In this document: in pieces, positions 33,531 to 44,672 of the stretch | Layout of the letters: each line of letters opens with the position of its first letter | Position numbering within the stretch: position 1 is the stretch's first letter | NCBI GenBank assembly: GCA_951804985.1 | Contig: OX638130.1 | Span: 86,151,069-86,215,068, forward strand | Direction: 5' to 3' | Source of the DNA: Dryomyza anilis | Lineage: Eukaryota; Arthropoda; Insecta; Diptera; Dryomyzidae | DNA length: 64,000 bases | Translations under genes and position numbers: made by a program | The notes under the pieces: generated by a model | What the model was told of the DNA's origin: nothing | The model's database searches: none | What the model saw: only the letters and a program-made list of their open reading frames with translations

Positions 33531-34019
33531 GAAATTTGTTAGATCGATACTTAAACAGCTACTGACTGAGTGGCTGTTTTGACTTGTCATTCAAATCCGT
33601 TGAAGTTACTCGACTTTTGTGGCATTTTGTTATTATTGAAGGCACCGTTAAATCTATTTTGAATATTCTTTGGATCAAGAAACAATTTTAAATTGGTGAC
33701 TTTTTGGTTTAAGATTTTAATAAAGTATCAAATTGCTGAAATCAATCGGTATATTATATATCTAATGCATTCAAATAGATATTTTAACAATTTAAGTCAT
33801 GCAGCAGTTTATTGAAGACCCCCTTTTTGAAATCGATCAATTAATTCACGTATTATTTTAATTCACATTTTATCAATTACTTTTTATTCGTGCACTAAAT
33901 AAACTGAGCATTTTAGAAAGACTTTGATACATTACCAACTTTTTCAATCTGAGTTTATATCATATTGAAAGTTTTTATTATTTAAAGACTGCCAGTTTTC
34001 AAAACTTTTAAATTATTTT
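33531..34019. other. A+T-rich stretch, no gene seen
   Basis: No coding frame or repeat was recognised. Confidence 0.4.
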
Positions 34020-35190
34020 AATTTATCCAGTCAATACTATGACCTTACATCTTCCCTAGTAGAATATATCATATGATCACCCCTAGTAGAAATTGTAATA
34101 GGGTCATTACAGGGAACTGATCATTGCATTTTTTCCTTGTCATAACCTGATCAGTTACATGACGATCATGATCGGGACATTATCATGTATACCCTAATAG
34201 GGTAAATTTCTACTAGAGATGTTGAGAATTTGATCATGGTATTTTTACCTTGTCATAATCCAACCAGATATATGACAAACATGATCTGGCCCTGATCATT
34301 AAATTATTTTCATTTATCGAGTCAATACTATGACCTTACGTCTTCCCTAGTAGAATATATCATATGATCACCCCTAGTAGAAATTGTAATAGGGTCATTA
34401 CAGGGAACTGATCATTGCATTTTTTCCTTGTCATAACCTGATCAGTTACATGACGATCATGATCGGGACATTATCATGTATACCCTAATAGGGTAAATTT
34501 CTACTAGAGATGTTGAGAATTTGATCATGGTATTTTTACCTTGTCATAATCCAACCAGATATATGACAAACATGATCTGGCCCTGATCATTAAATTATTT
34601 TCATTTATCGAGTCAATACTATGACCTTACGTCTTCCCTAGTAGAATATATCATATGATCATCCCTAGTAGAAATTGTAATAGGGTCATTACAGGGAACT
34701 GATCATTGCATTTTTTCCTTGTCATACCTGATCAATTACATGACGATCATGATCGGGACATTATCATGTATACCCTAATAGGGTAAATTTCTACTAGAGA
34801 TGTTGAGAATTTGATCATGGTATTTTTACCTTGTCATAATCCAACCAGATATATGACAAACATGATCTGGCCCTGATCATTAAATTATTTTCATTTATCC
34901 AGTCAATACTATGACCTTACGTCTTCCCTAGTAGAATATATCATATGATCATCCCTAGTAGAAATTGTTATTGGGTCATTACAGGGAACTGATCATTGCA
35001 TTTTTTCCTTGTCATAACCTGATCAGTTACATGACGATCATGATCGGGACATTATCATGTATACCCTAATAGGGTAAATTTTTACTATGTATGTTCAGAA
35101 TTTGATCATGGTATTTTTTACCTTGTCATAATCCAACCAGATATTTGACAAACGTGATCTGGCCCTGATCATAGCTTCACTAATAAGGCA
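34020..35190 (+). repeat. Four-unit tandem array of a 291-bp MITE-containing unit
   Basis: 'tcaatactatgacctta' recurs at 34031, 34322, 34613 and 34903, so the period is 290-291 bp. Each unit contains 'ccctagtagaaattgtaata', many 'gatcat' motifs and 'taaatttctactagagatg', the ends of the GATCAT MITE of 4321-4779. Units are nearly identical, so amplification was recent; the fourth is the most diverged. Confidence 0.95.
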
Positions 35191-35595
35191 AATTTCTACA
35201 TGTGTAATTTTAAATATGCAAAATCCATTATTACTATTATTACAACTACTTCTCATCCTCCTCCGACGATAAAGGAAAGGCACTGTTTGTTCTAAAATTT
35301 ATTTCTCATAAAGAGCCAGTTTTTATGCCTTGATCAACTCATTTATTACAGTGATCCTGTTGGTCCCACGTATTAGCCAGACACATTTGCATTCACACCT
35401 ACCAATAGTTGATATGGGTTTTGATTTGTTTCATAATCAGAACCTTTTTATAACTACGGCAATAATTTTTGGTCACCGCGATGATTCATATGCGGCAGGT
35501 TAGGGTGTTTAAAAACCCGAATACCTCTTTAATACATTTTAGTAGTTAGTTAAGACTTTTGTGATTACACGAAATAATAAGTTTTATAAGGAAGA
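35191..35595. other. A+T-rich stretch, no gene seen
   Basis: No coding frame or repeat was recognised. Confidence 0.4.
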
Positions 35596-36845
35596 TCGAC
35601 AACTCGTTGTGACCTTGACTTCGTATTTTTCAACGCGTTGGAGCGTTTGGCCTAGATATGGAAGTACAACCGATGGAAACCAAGAAGATCTTTAAGAATG
35701 TATATTTGGGCACAAAAAACCGAGAAAGTACTAACAGAATTCCACATTTACATATCGTCACTATCATGCCAAAGGGGCGAATGTGTAATTTTTGACATTT
35801 GCGTTTTTTTTTTTCATTTTTTAATTTAGTTTTTCCTCAAGTATACTGTGCCAAAATCGTGTGTAGTTTTGTTGCATATTTCTAGCCACAAAACACAAAA
35901 TTAAAAGGGTGAATTCGAAAAATTGAAAATGTTGTCATGCCAAAAGGGCGAATCTTTTCGATTTTTTGCCATAACTTTTTATTGGTATAAGATAAAATAG
36001 TGGCGTAAAGGCATTAATTGTTTGTTTTTAAAGCCCCCTATCGAGCATCATCATTATTTTAATATATTTTTTTAAATTTTTATCATTTGCAAGTAATATA
36101 TTTGGCAAATTATTTTTAAATAATGATGCCAAATGATAGGTGCTTCAAAATAAAAAAATAATGCCTTCACATCACTATTTTATCTTGCACCAATAAAGAG
36201 TTATAGCACCAAACGAAAAGATTCGCCCTTTCGGCATGACAAGATTTTGAATTTTTCAAATTTATACGTTTTTTAGCTATAACTCTTTATTGGTGCAAGT
36301 TCAAATAGTTATGTAAAGGCATTAATTATTTGTTTTTAAAGCACATATCGATTGGCATCATTATTTAAAAAATATTTTGTCAAACATTTTTTTGGCAAAT
36401 AACAAATGGCATATTAATATTCGTAAAATCCTTTTTAAATAAGTATGCCAAACGATAGGTGCTTTGAAAACAAACAATTAATGCCTCTACATCACTATTT
36501 TAGCTTGCACTTATAAAGAGTTATAGCAAAAAACACGAAAAGATAAGCCTTTTTGGCAAGACAATATTTTCAAAATTTCAAATTTCTACGTTTTTTTGCT
36601 CTTTATTGTTGCAAGATAAAATATTGGTGTAAAGGGCATTAATGGTATGTTTTTAAAGCAACTATATTTTGCCAAACATTTGTCTTGTAAATAACAAATG
36701 ACAAATTAAAAAAAAAAAATACTTATTTTGAAATTTTATTTCTCAACATTTTTAAAAATGCACATTCGCCCCTTTGGCATGACAGTGACTATATGTCAGC
36801 AGCACAAACAACGAGTGCAAAATCTTAAGCTTGTGTGACTGATTT
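35596..36845 (+). mobile_element. Diverged core of the 1284-2244 element, split by a foldback
   Basis: 'gacttcgtatttttcaacgc', 'gttggagcg', 'aagaatgtatatttgggc' and 'aaaaccgagaaagta' on the left, and 'cagcagcacaaacaacgagt' with 'cttaagcttgtgtgactg' on the right, follow the order of 1560-1900. The foldback at 35750-36796 lies between them. Confidence 0.6.
35750..36796. mobile_element. Foldback element with repeated inverted modules
   Basis: The ends 'acatatcgtcactatcatgc' and 'gcatgacagtgactatatgt' are inverted, followed inward by 'caaaggggcgaatgtg' and its complement. Inside, the module 'gccataactttttattgg ... aaggcattaatt' alternates with its inverse ('taatgcct ... caataaagagttatag') at about 300-bp spacing, so the element is a series of nested palindromes. 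It is about 1,047 bp and non-coding. Confidence 0.8.
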
Positions 36846-36851
36846 TATTCG

Positions 36852-36944
36852 GCCTCAGTAGTCCAGAGGTAGCGCGCTGGACTTACATTCTAAAGGTCTC
36901 GTGTTCGAATCCCGGCTTGGGCATGGGCTCTCGTGGTGATATTA
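36852..36944 (+). mobile_element. tRNA-derived SINE (family 1), head only
   Basis: The 72-nt head 36852-36923 could fold like a tRNA (acceptor arms gcctcag/cttgggc), with A box 'tagtccagagg' and B box 'gttcgaatccc'. It then reads 'ctctcgtggtgatattaacc', exactly as in the SINE at 51639. The anticodon arm is mispaired and the sequence runs into the SINE body, so it is not a functional tRNA. It stops where the GTTG element begins. Confidence 0.75.
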
Positions 36945-37716
36945 ACCAAAAACTGATTTGTTACGGCAACCAATAAAATGGCCCTACAGAATTATTCGGT
37001 TTCGGAAACTTGCTGATTAGGAGGTTGGTACAACCTCGAAACCTCCATTTGAAATTTTATTTTAAGAATTTTTTTTGTATATAACTTATTTATGTACAGT
37101 TTTTGATGCGTAAATATGTCACGCACATAATTTGAAAGGGTATATCTATTAATTTCTATACTCTGAACAATGTTTAATATATTATTTCAGCATAATTAAA
37201 CAAAATACAAAACTATTTCTAATGCCACATATTTTTATATTTTTATTATAGTATTTCACTAGCTAAAGAGCAATTTGTATTGAATTAATTCATTATTTTA
37301 TTAATATTCAAATATTTACTACGCTTTTTACTTAATTAATGAATTTCCTATTGTTTGCAACTTGTGAAAATTTTTGACGTTTATTTATTTCTGCATGTAT
37401 CCATAAGTTGGCAAGAAACTGGTAATCGAACTGCTGATAGACATGAGGTTGCAGTTTGTCATTTATTTTGTTGATACAATAACGTACTCAGTTGCCGTAA
37501 CAAATGCTCAAACGTCACATTTTGGCAGAATGAGAAATGCAATCATGATGTTACGACAACCGAACGTGCTGTTGCGCGGACTAACATTTCGGTTAGAGTA
37601 AAAAATGGTACGTTCATTTAAATGACATGAGGTAAAACAAATATATTTCGGTTGCAACACTGAAACGTTAGTTCAATTAAACTCATGCCAAAAGAGGATT
37701 TTTCTGTGTGTATATA
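36945..37716. mobile_element. GTTG-family element, long copy
   Basis: The first 90 bp ('aactgatttgttacggcaac', 'gattaggaggttgg') match the reversed right side of the 15707-15924 MITE. The end 'catgccaaaagaggattttt' plus 'ctgtgtgta' matches its left tip. The left TACACACAG is missing at the SINE junction. A+T-rich filler separates the ends. No coding capacity. Confidence 0.7.
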
Positions 37717-37724
37717 AATGTCAC

Positions 37725-37772
37725 TTAATATCAGTTGCTATATTTACGTCGATTATTTTTCTTTGTGTGGTG
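37725..37772. mobile_element. Right-end fragment of the 334-bp palindromic MITE
   Basis: 'aatatcagttgctatattta' and 'cgtcgattatttttct' match the right end of 28472-28805. No left end is visible. Confidence 0.75.
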
Positions 37773-38119
37773 AAGAGAGTATTAGTAAATTTAAGATTTT
37801 AGAATTTTTTTTAATATGGAAATTTATGTATTTCTCAAAATGGTTACAGAAAATATTATAATTTGAAGTTCGGTTTTTAAGAGCTCAATTTTTGTAATTA
37901 TTTGAAAATAAATTGATTTAACGTTTTAGAATTTTGTAGTGATAAATCAATATAGCATAATGAGTGCTTGTGCCGAACGTGTTTTAGATCCAAAAACATT
38001 TGTATTCAATTTTCAATTCGTAAGATTACTGAAACTGGAATAATTTATGAATTTAAAAAGTTTTAGTTGTGGAAAACATACAGCGATATTAAGCAATTCA
38101 TTAAAAATCTATTATTTTC
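37773..38119. other. A+T-rich stretch, no gene seen
   Basis: Nothing was recognised. Confidence 0.4.
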
Positions 38120-39112
38120 GGGTCTGGTACGATAAGTCGAAATTTAAAATATCGAAACAAAAAATACCGAAGACAAAAATGTAGAAAATAAAAATTCCGA
38201 AACCTGAAAATGTCGAAAACAAAAATGTCGAAAACCAAAAAGTCGAAAAAAAAATATTGAAAACTAAAATGTTGAAAAACAAAATGTCGATAACTAAAAA
38301 TGTCGAAATTTAATATGACGAAATCATTTTTTGCCGAAAAAATGATGGAAAATGTCGGAAAAACTCGAAGATAAAGCTATTAAAAAGAACGAATTCTGAT
38401 TTTTAGCTACTATAGGATTCATGCGGAGATTTCTAAATATGCTGCCTTCAAAATACCGTCTTGGAATTTAGCTTCAACACTTATAAAAAATCAACAAAAA
38501 TTTCGATTTTGTTTTAAATACTTTTTTTTAAGGACATGCAATTCGAAGTTCAAGGATAACGACCATTGGTCATATGTACATGTTAAGAAGAATTTTCCAA
38601 AAGATTGTTTTATTAGTTTTAAAACGAAACCTTATCAAAGTTTCCAGCATCAAGGGATATTTCAATAGGAATCACCATACAAAAGGTTATCATTGACAAT
38701 TTTTTAACTTTGGACTGTATCTCTGGAAAAAGTGATATCTCTGGAAATAGTGGTCGGAAAAAAATGGTGAATGCAGATCCCGATACCCTTTATCAGTAGC
38801 CAAAATATCATTGAAATCGAAGAGAGTGAGTTGCAAATCCTACGAGATTTGGTGTGGACTTGCTCATATGGGATTTGAAATTTGTATTTCGACATTTTTA
38901 TATTTCGGCATTTTAATTTTCGACAATTTTTGATCCTATATAAAAATAATTTTGTGTTTATAGTTTTAAAGATTTTTCGACATTTTCTAGCTTTAAAATA
39001 TTTTTCGACATTTTGTGATTCGGGCAAATATTGTTTCGGCGATCTAAGGCTTTTATAATTTCGACATTTTAAGGTTTCGACATTTTTTTTTCGATATTTC
39101 GTACGGATCCCA
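38120..39112. mobile_element. TGTCGAAA-rich inverted-repeat element
   Basis: The left end 'gggtctggtacgataagtcg' and the right end 'cgatatttcgtacggatccc' are imperfect inverted repeats. The left 220 bp repeats 'aaaatgtcgaaaac', and the right 230 bp repeats its complement 'tttcgacatttt'. The ~500-bp middle has neither. At 993 bp it is non-coding; the 107-codon minus frame is incidental. Confidence 0.75.
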
Positions 39113-39389
39113 TTATTTTCTTATAACTGTCAGTGTCAAAACGAAATGAAAGCCCCCAAAGTTAAATATTTTATGTGGACATGTCACAGCAATTACTTGG
39201 TAATCGCATTGCTATCCAACAAAAACCTACAATATTTTTGTGCAGCTCTTTAATTTTAGTTCAGTGAAGTTACTACTACGGTGTGTTGGTTGGTCTGGCC
39301 AATGCATGTTGAGTGAAAAATTGAAAAACATTTGGGGAAGCGTGTTTCCCGCGTTCTTTTAATGGATTCCCACATACAGCAAAAACAAC
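39113..39389. other. Spacer, no gene seen
   Basis: Nothing was recognised. Confidence 0.35.
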
Positions 39390-40040
39390 AATAACAAGAA
39401 AAGTATTCAGCAACAACAACAACAAGAATGGGCAACAGACCAACATAACGATGACGATGCTGATGCCGAGGCTGATGCCGTTGGCAATGTTGATGATGAC
39501 CGGTAGCCTAATCCCATGCTGTAAGGCTAATAACATTGTTAGGTTTTTATGTTAAAATGTTGCTCACTGCTGTTGCTGCTGCCATCAGAATTCACGTTGT
39601 TGTTGCTGCTTCTTCATTTATTGCTGCTGCTGTTGCTGTCGAAGTTGGAATTTTTATGCCGCTCATTTTGAGTTGATTCTTGGGTTTTTTTTTATTTATT
39701 TTTGGTTGGTTCATTGTTGTCCAGCTGCAGTGGGGAGTCTTTGGTTGTTGTTATGAAAAATCAGTTCGAACAATGAAATCAAAAGTTGGCAGCAGCAGCA
39801 GCAACATTTAAACATTTTTCATATTGACACAGGCAGCAGCAGCAACAGCAGCAGCATGAGCAACAATAAAATAAAGTCTGCAATGAACCAACAAACCAAC
39901 CAACCGGTGGTATTCAAATAAATAAACTCACGATACGCTTATTACGAAAAATCGAATTTTTAATCGCACCTCAAGAATTCGTTTGATTTCAGCGCTATGC
40001 AGTATATTGTTGCTGCTGCTGTTGCTGCTGCTGCTTCATA
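39390..40040. repeat. CAG/CAA and CTG/TTG trinucleotide-rich region
   Basis: Interrupted runs such as 'agcagcagcagcaacattt', 'caacaacaacaacaagaatg' and 'gctgctgctgttgctg' alternate in both orientations over 650 bp. In fly genes such runs often encode Gln-rich tracts or sit in neural introns. No frame here stays open long enough to be an exon, except an 86-codon minus frame with no motif. Confidence 0.7.
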
Positions 40041-40536
40041 TATCAACAATTATTACGTTGATTTTATGTGTTCGGAGATGTCATCTCAATATTTAAATTA
40101 TTCAAAATTATTTCGATTGTTTGATTTTTTATGATTTTTATTTTTGATTTTACGATGTTTAGCTGGCTACCATGAGAAATTTAATTATGAAGATGGCAAT
40201 ATAAATGTTGTTCGTTGGGTGACTGCTTGATTTGATGAGGACATAAGATCTATAGAATTCTGTATAACAAACACCTGTAACACCTTTTACTAATTGCTGA
40301 CAAAGAGCATGTTTCCGTTAAGAAAAATAATAATAATAAAAATCAAATTTTTTATAGTAATAGTTCTTTCTTTAAAGAACTATATTTTTCAATCTATACT
40401 CTCTATAAAAATTACCTTCCAGTCTGCCAGAATCGCATGTTGAAATTCGAAATAGCCACGCGAACTATTGAGATTCTTATATTTTCATAATAAATACATG
40501 AATTGCAGAATAACTAAAACCGATATAACAATGATA
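40041..40536. other. A+T-rich stretch, no gene seen
   Basis: Nothing was recognised. Confidence 0.4.
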
Positions 40537-40759
40537 TACACCCAGAAAAAAATACCCTCAAATACCATTAAAATTGGTCAATAGGACAATTATTGATTTA
40601 ATAGTATACAAAAAATAAATCTTTTCATATAAACTCAATGGAAATGTGATGGTATTTTCTAGTATTTAATGGTATTTTCCGATTAAAATAATAATTTATC
40701 CTATTGACTATTTTTAATAGTAAAAAACTATTATTTATATAGTATTTTTTCTGGGTGTA
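40537..40759 (+). mobile_element. 223-bp ACACCCAG-type MITE
   Basis: The tips 'tacacccagaaaaaaatacc' and 'tattttttctgggtgta' are inverted. The interior has 'aattggtcaataggacaatt', 'atatagtattttt' and 'gattaaaataataattta'. It matches 48901-49123 in reverse, with the same 223-bp length. No coding capacity. Confidence 0.9.
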
Positions 40760-41094
40760 GTATTATTATTCTCGATTTTAGTTCGAGAACTATTCGAGGC
40801 ATCGAAGAGCTTTGGAGACATATCAGAATGGGTTTGATGTCCAGATTACATGTATTCAGGGTGCAGAGATAAAGGTTAACTTTTTTAGATTTTCCTGAAT
40901 AACTCTCACTAAATAACAAGAAACCTGTACGATATTTCCAACATCGACATAAAACATATACTGAGCTTTGTCAAAATTGGTTCAACAAGGAGTAATAGGA
41001 AACAGATAGCTGGTATCACATAGACCTATTTTGGTCTAAGTGTACTTTTGGCAGCCATTACAATCTAAGCTTTCCTAAATAACATTTATTAAAT
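40760..41094. other. A+T-rich stretch, no gene seen
   Basis: Nothing was recognised. Confidence 0.4.
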
Positions 41095-41429
41095 ACTAGC
41101 TGGACCCGTGCACGACTCGTGCCAAGATTTTCTGAATTCAAAGATATGGAGCAATTTTATTAATATATTATTTATATGAGGGGCCCGTGCTTAGCTGTTG
41201 ATATTTTTTGGTTTTATAAATGTGGTAACCAAATAATTCTCCGCCAACAACAACTTTTCTCAAAGACAATTTTTTCTGAGATTGCGCTTCTCCGCAGAAT
41301 TATTCCCAGTAGAAATCTTCCCGGAAAATCCACATAGAACGCTTTCCCGTAGAATTCATCCCGGTAGAATTGTTCCCGGTAGAATTCTTTCCCGTAGAAT
41401 TCTTCCCCGTAGAGTTTTTCCCAGTAGAA

Positions 41430-42842
41430 GTTTTAGTGTGGTGGGATTTAATGTAGTAAGTTTCGGTGTGGTGAATTTAGATGTGGTGAATTTTGGAGTG
41501 GTGAGTTTAATTGTGGTCAGTTTTGGTGTGGTGAGTTTTAGTGTGGTGAGTTTCAGTGTGGTGAATTTGAGTGTGGTGAGTTTAAGTGTGGTGTTTTTAA
41601 GTGTGGTGAGTTTTAGTGTGGTCAATTATAGTGTGGTGGGTTTTAGTGTGGTGAATTTTAATGTGGCGTGTTTTATTGTGGCGTGTTTTAGTGTAGCGAG
41701 TTTTAGTGTGGTGATTTTTATTGTGGTGAGTTTTAGTGTGATGAATTTTAATGTGATGAATTTTATTGTGGTGAGTTTTAGTGTAGTGAATTTTAGGGTG
41801 GTGAGTTTTAGTGTGGTTAAATATAGTGTGGTGGGTTTTAGTGTGGTGAATTTTAGTGCGGTGAGTTTTAGTGTGGTGAGTTTTAGTGTATCGAAATTTG
41901 AGTGTAGTGAGTTTTAATGTGGTGAGTTTAAAAGTGGTGAATTTTAATGTGGTGAAATTTTAGTGTAGTGAGTTTTAGTGTGGTGAGTTTTAGTGTGGTG
42001 AAATTTTAGTGTGGTGAGTTTAAGTGTGGTGAATTTTAGTGTGTTGAATTTTTGTGTGGTTAGTTTTAGTGTGGTGAGTTTTAGTGTGGTGAGTTTTAGT
42101 GTGGTAAGTTTTAGTGTGGAGAGTTTTGGTATGGTGAGTTTAAGTGTGGTGAATTTTAGTGTGTTAAATTTTATGTGGTGAGTTTAAGTGTTGTGAGTTT
42201 TAGTGTGGTGAGTTTTAGTGTGGTGAGATTTTGTGTGGTGAGTTTTAGTGTGGTGAGTTTTAGTGTGGTGAGTTTTAGTGTGTTGAATTTTTGTGTGGTA
42301 AGTTTTAGTGTGGTGAAATTTTAGTGTGGTGGGTTTTAGTGTGGTGAATTTTAGTGTGTTAAATTTTTGTGTGGTGAGTTTAAGTGTGGTGAGTTTTAGT
42401 GTGGTGAGTTTAAGTGTGGTGAGTTTTAGTGTGGTGAGTTTAAGTGTAGTGAGTTTTAGTGTGGTGAGTTTTAGTGTGGTGAGTTTTAGTGTGGTGAGAT
42501 TTTGTGTGGTGAGTTTAGTGTGGTGAGTTTTAGTGTGGTGAGTTTTAGTGTGGTGAGTTTTGGTGTGGTGAGTTTAAGTGTAGAGAGTTTTAGTGTGGTG
42601 AGTTTTAGTGTGGTGAGTTTTTGTGTGGTGAGTTTTGGTGTGGTGAGTTTAAGTGTGGTGAGTTTAAGTGTGGTGAGTTTTAGTGTGGTGAGTTTAAGTG
42701 TGGTGAGTTTTAGTGTGGTGAGTTTTAGTGTGGTGAATTATAGTGTGGTGGGTTTCAATGTGGTTAATTTAAGGGTGAATTTTAGTGTGGTGAGTTTAAG
42801 TGTGGTGAGATTTAGTGTGGTTAGTTTTAGTGTGGTGAGTTT
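41430..42842 (+). repeat. 15-bp minisatellite, over 90 units
   Basis: The unit 'gttttagtgtggtga' and close variants repeat for 1.4 kb. Because 15 is divisible by three, it gives long frames of FSVVS-type repeats (211, 66 and 125 codons) that are not proteins. One strand is G/T-rich. The same repeat occurs at 50645-50877 and, reversed, at 51920-52235, each time next to the same first module. Confidence 0.95.
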
Positions 42843-42990
42843 GTTTTTCTTTATCTTTCCTTTTTTGTTTTTCATTTAGTGGATTGCGGTTTTATGTGAT
42901 TGGTTTTGTTTTTGTATTTTTGCTTTTGTTTTGTGTTGTGCTTTTGCTTTATTGTTTTTAATTTTTTTTTTGTATTTGAATTTTTTGTTT

Positions 42991-44560
42991 CATGTTCGTA
43001 GCTGGTGAAAGTGCCGAGTTATATCGTGTTTAGGTTGCATGGGAGGTGCCACGCCTCTTTGTCCAATCCCGCCCATATATAGCCTATTATTCCTTCCAGA
43101 CCATACTGCATCTGTGGTAAAAATTTCAAGACAATCGGATCAGCCGTTTAGACGGAGAAGCGGAACAAAAGTGATTGCTTTTGTTTTTGTATTTTTGCTT
43201 TTGTTTTGTTTTGTTTTGTGCTTTTGCTTTTTTGTTTTTATTTTTTTTTTGTATTTAAGTTTTTTGTTTCATGTTCGTAGGTCTTGAAAGTGCCGAGTTA
43301 TATCGCATTGAAAGTTTAGGTTGTATGGGAGGTGCCACGCCTCTTTGTCCAATCCCGCCCATATATAGCCTATCATTCCTTCCAGACCATACTGCATCTG
43401 TGGTAAAAATTTCAAGACAATCGGATCAGCCGTTTAGACGGAGAAGCGGAACAAACGTGATTGCTTTTGTTTTTGTATTTTTGCTTTTGTTTTGTTTTGT
43501 GCTTTTGCTTTTTTGTTTTTATTTTTTTTTTGTATTTAAGTTTTTTGTTTCATGTTCGTAGGTGGTGAAAGTGCCGAGTTATATCGCATTGAAAGTTTAG
43601 GTTGTATGGGAGGTGCCACGCCTCTTTGTCCAATCCCGCCCATATATAGCCTATCATTCCTTCCAGACCATACTGCATCTGTGGTAAAAATTTTAAGACA
43701 ATCGGATCCGCCGTTTAGACGGAGAAGCGGAACAAAAGTGATTGCTTTTGTTTTTGTATTTTTGCTTTTGTTTTGTTTTGTGCTTTTGCTTTTTTGTTTT
43801 TAATTTTTTTTTTGTATTTGAGTTTTTGGTTTCATGTTCGTAGCTGGTGAAAGTGCCGAGTTATATCGTATGTAAGTTTAGGTTGTATGGGAGGTGCCAC
43901 GCCTCTTTGTCCAATCCCGCCCATATATAGCCTATCATTCCTTCCAGACCATACTGCATCTGTGGTAAAAATTTCAAGACAATCGGATCAGCCGTTTAGA
44001 CGGAGAAGCGGAACAAAAGTGATTGCTTTTGTTTTTGTATTTTTGCTTTTGTTTTGTTTTGTGCTTTTGCTTTTTTGTTTATAATTTTTTTTTTGTATTT
44101 GAGTTTTTGGTTTCATGTTCGTAGCTGGTGAAAGTGCCGAGTTATATCGTATGTAAGTTTAGGTTGTATGGGAGGTGCCACGCCTCTTTGTCCAATCCCG
44201 CCCATATATAGCCTATCATTCCTTCCAGACCATACTGCATCTGTGGTAAAAATTTCAAGACAATCGGATCAGCCGTTTAGACGGAGAAGCGGAACAAACG
44301 TGATTGCTTTTGTTTTTGTATTTTTGCTTTTGTTTTGTTTTGTGCTTTTGCTTTTTTGTTTATATTTTTTTTTGTATTTAAGTTTTTTGTTTCATGTTCG
44401 TAGGTGGTGAAAGTGCCGAGTTATATCGCATTGAAAGTTTAGGTTGTATGGGAGGTGCCACGCCTCTTTGTCCAATCCCGCCCATATATAGCCTATCATT
44501 CCTTCCAGACCATACCGCATCTGTGGTAAAAATTTCATGGAAATCGGATCAGCCGTTCAG
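42991..44560 (+). repeat. Six tandem ~280-bp modules
   Basis: 'catgttcgta' recurs at 42991, 43270, 43551, 43833, 44114 and 44393, so the period is 279-282 bp. Each module has 'tgggaggtgccacgcctctt', 'atcggatcagccgtttagac' and a pyrimidine-rich 'gcttttgtttttgtattttt' run. The last module leads into the 3' tail instead of the pyrimidine run. The MGGATPLCPIPP-type frames are copies of the same non-coding module. Confidence 0.95.
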
Positions 44561-44573
44561 ACGAAGAAGCGGA

Positions 44574-44652
44574 ACAAACGTACAAACGTACAAACGTACA
44601 AACGTACAAACGTACAAACGTACAAACGTACAAACGTACAAACGAACAAACA
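44574..44652 (+). repeat. 8-bp microsatellite CGTACAAA
   Basis: 'cgtacaaa' is repeated about eight to nine times, ending 'cgaacaaacag' just before the element end. Confidence 0.95.
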
Positions 44653-44672
44653 GATTTATTATATTAATAGGA

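Larger units (their letters stand above)
41095..44672 (+). mobile_element. Satellite-carrying mobile element, copy 1 (CTAGCTGG type)
   Basis: It starts 'actagctggacccgtgc'. The first module (to 41430) ends in 'gtagaattcttccccgtaga' repeats, then come a 15-bp minisatellite (41430-42842), six 280-bp modules (42991-44560), an 8-bp 'cgtacaaa' run and a terminal 'tttattatattaataggat'. The minus-strand copy at 51871-52560 has the same two ends and first module, which proves the unit. No TIR or protein is recognisable. The simple-repeat 3' tail hints at copying by target-primed retrotransposition, but a Helitron-like origin cannot be excluded. Confidence 0.75.

Noticed and set aside
34020..35190. 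CRISPR array
   Set aside because: The units are full 291-bp tandem copies without unique spacers, in a eukaryotic genome.
36852..36923. A functional tRNA gene
   Set aside because: The cloverleaf has mismatches in the acceptor and anticodon arms, and the sequence continues into a SINE body shared with 51639-51832.
41282..42879. Long open frames of FSVVSFSVVN-type repeats (up to 211 codons)
   Set aside because: They come from a 15-bp minisatellite whose unit length is a multiple of three; unit indels break the frame repeatedly and no domain is present.
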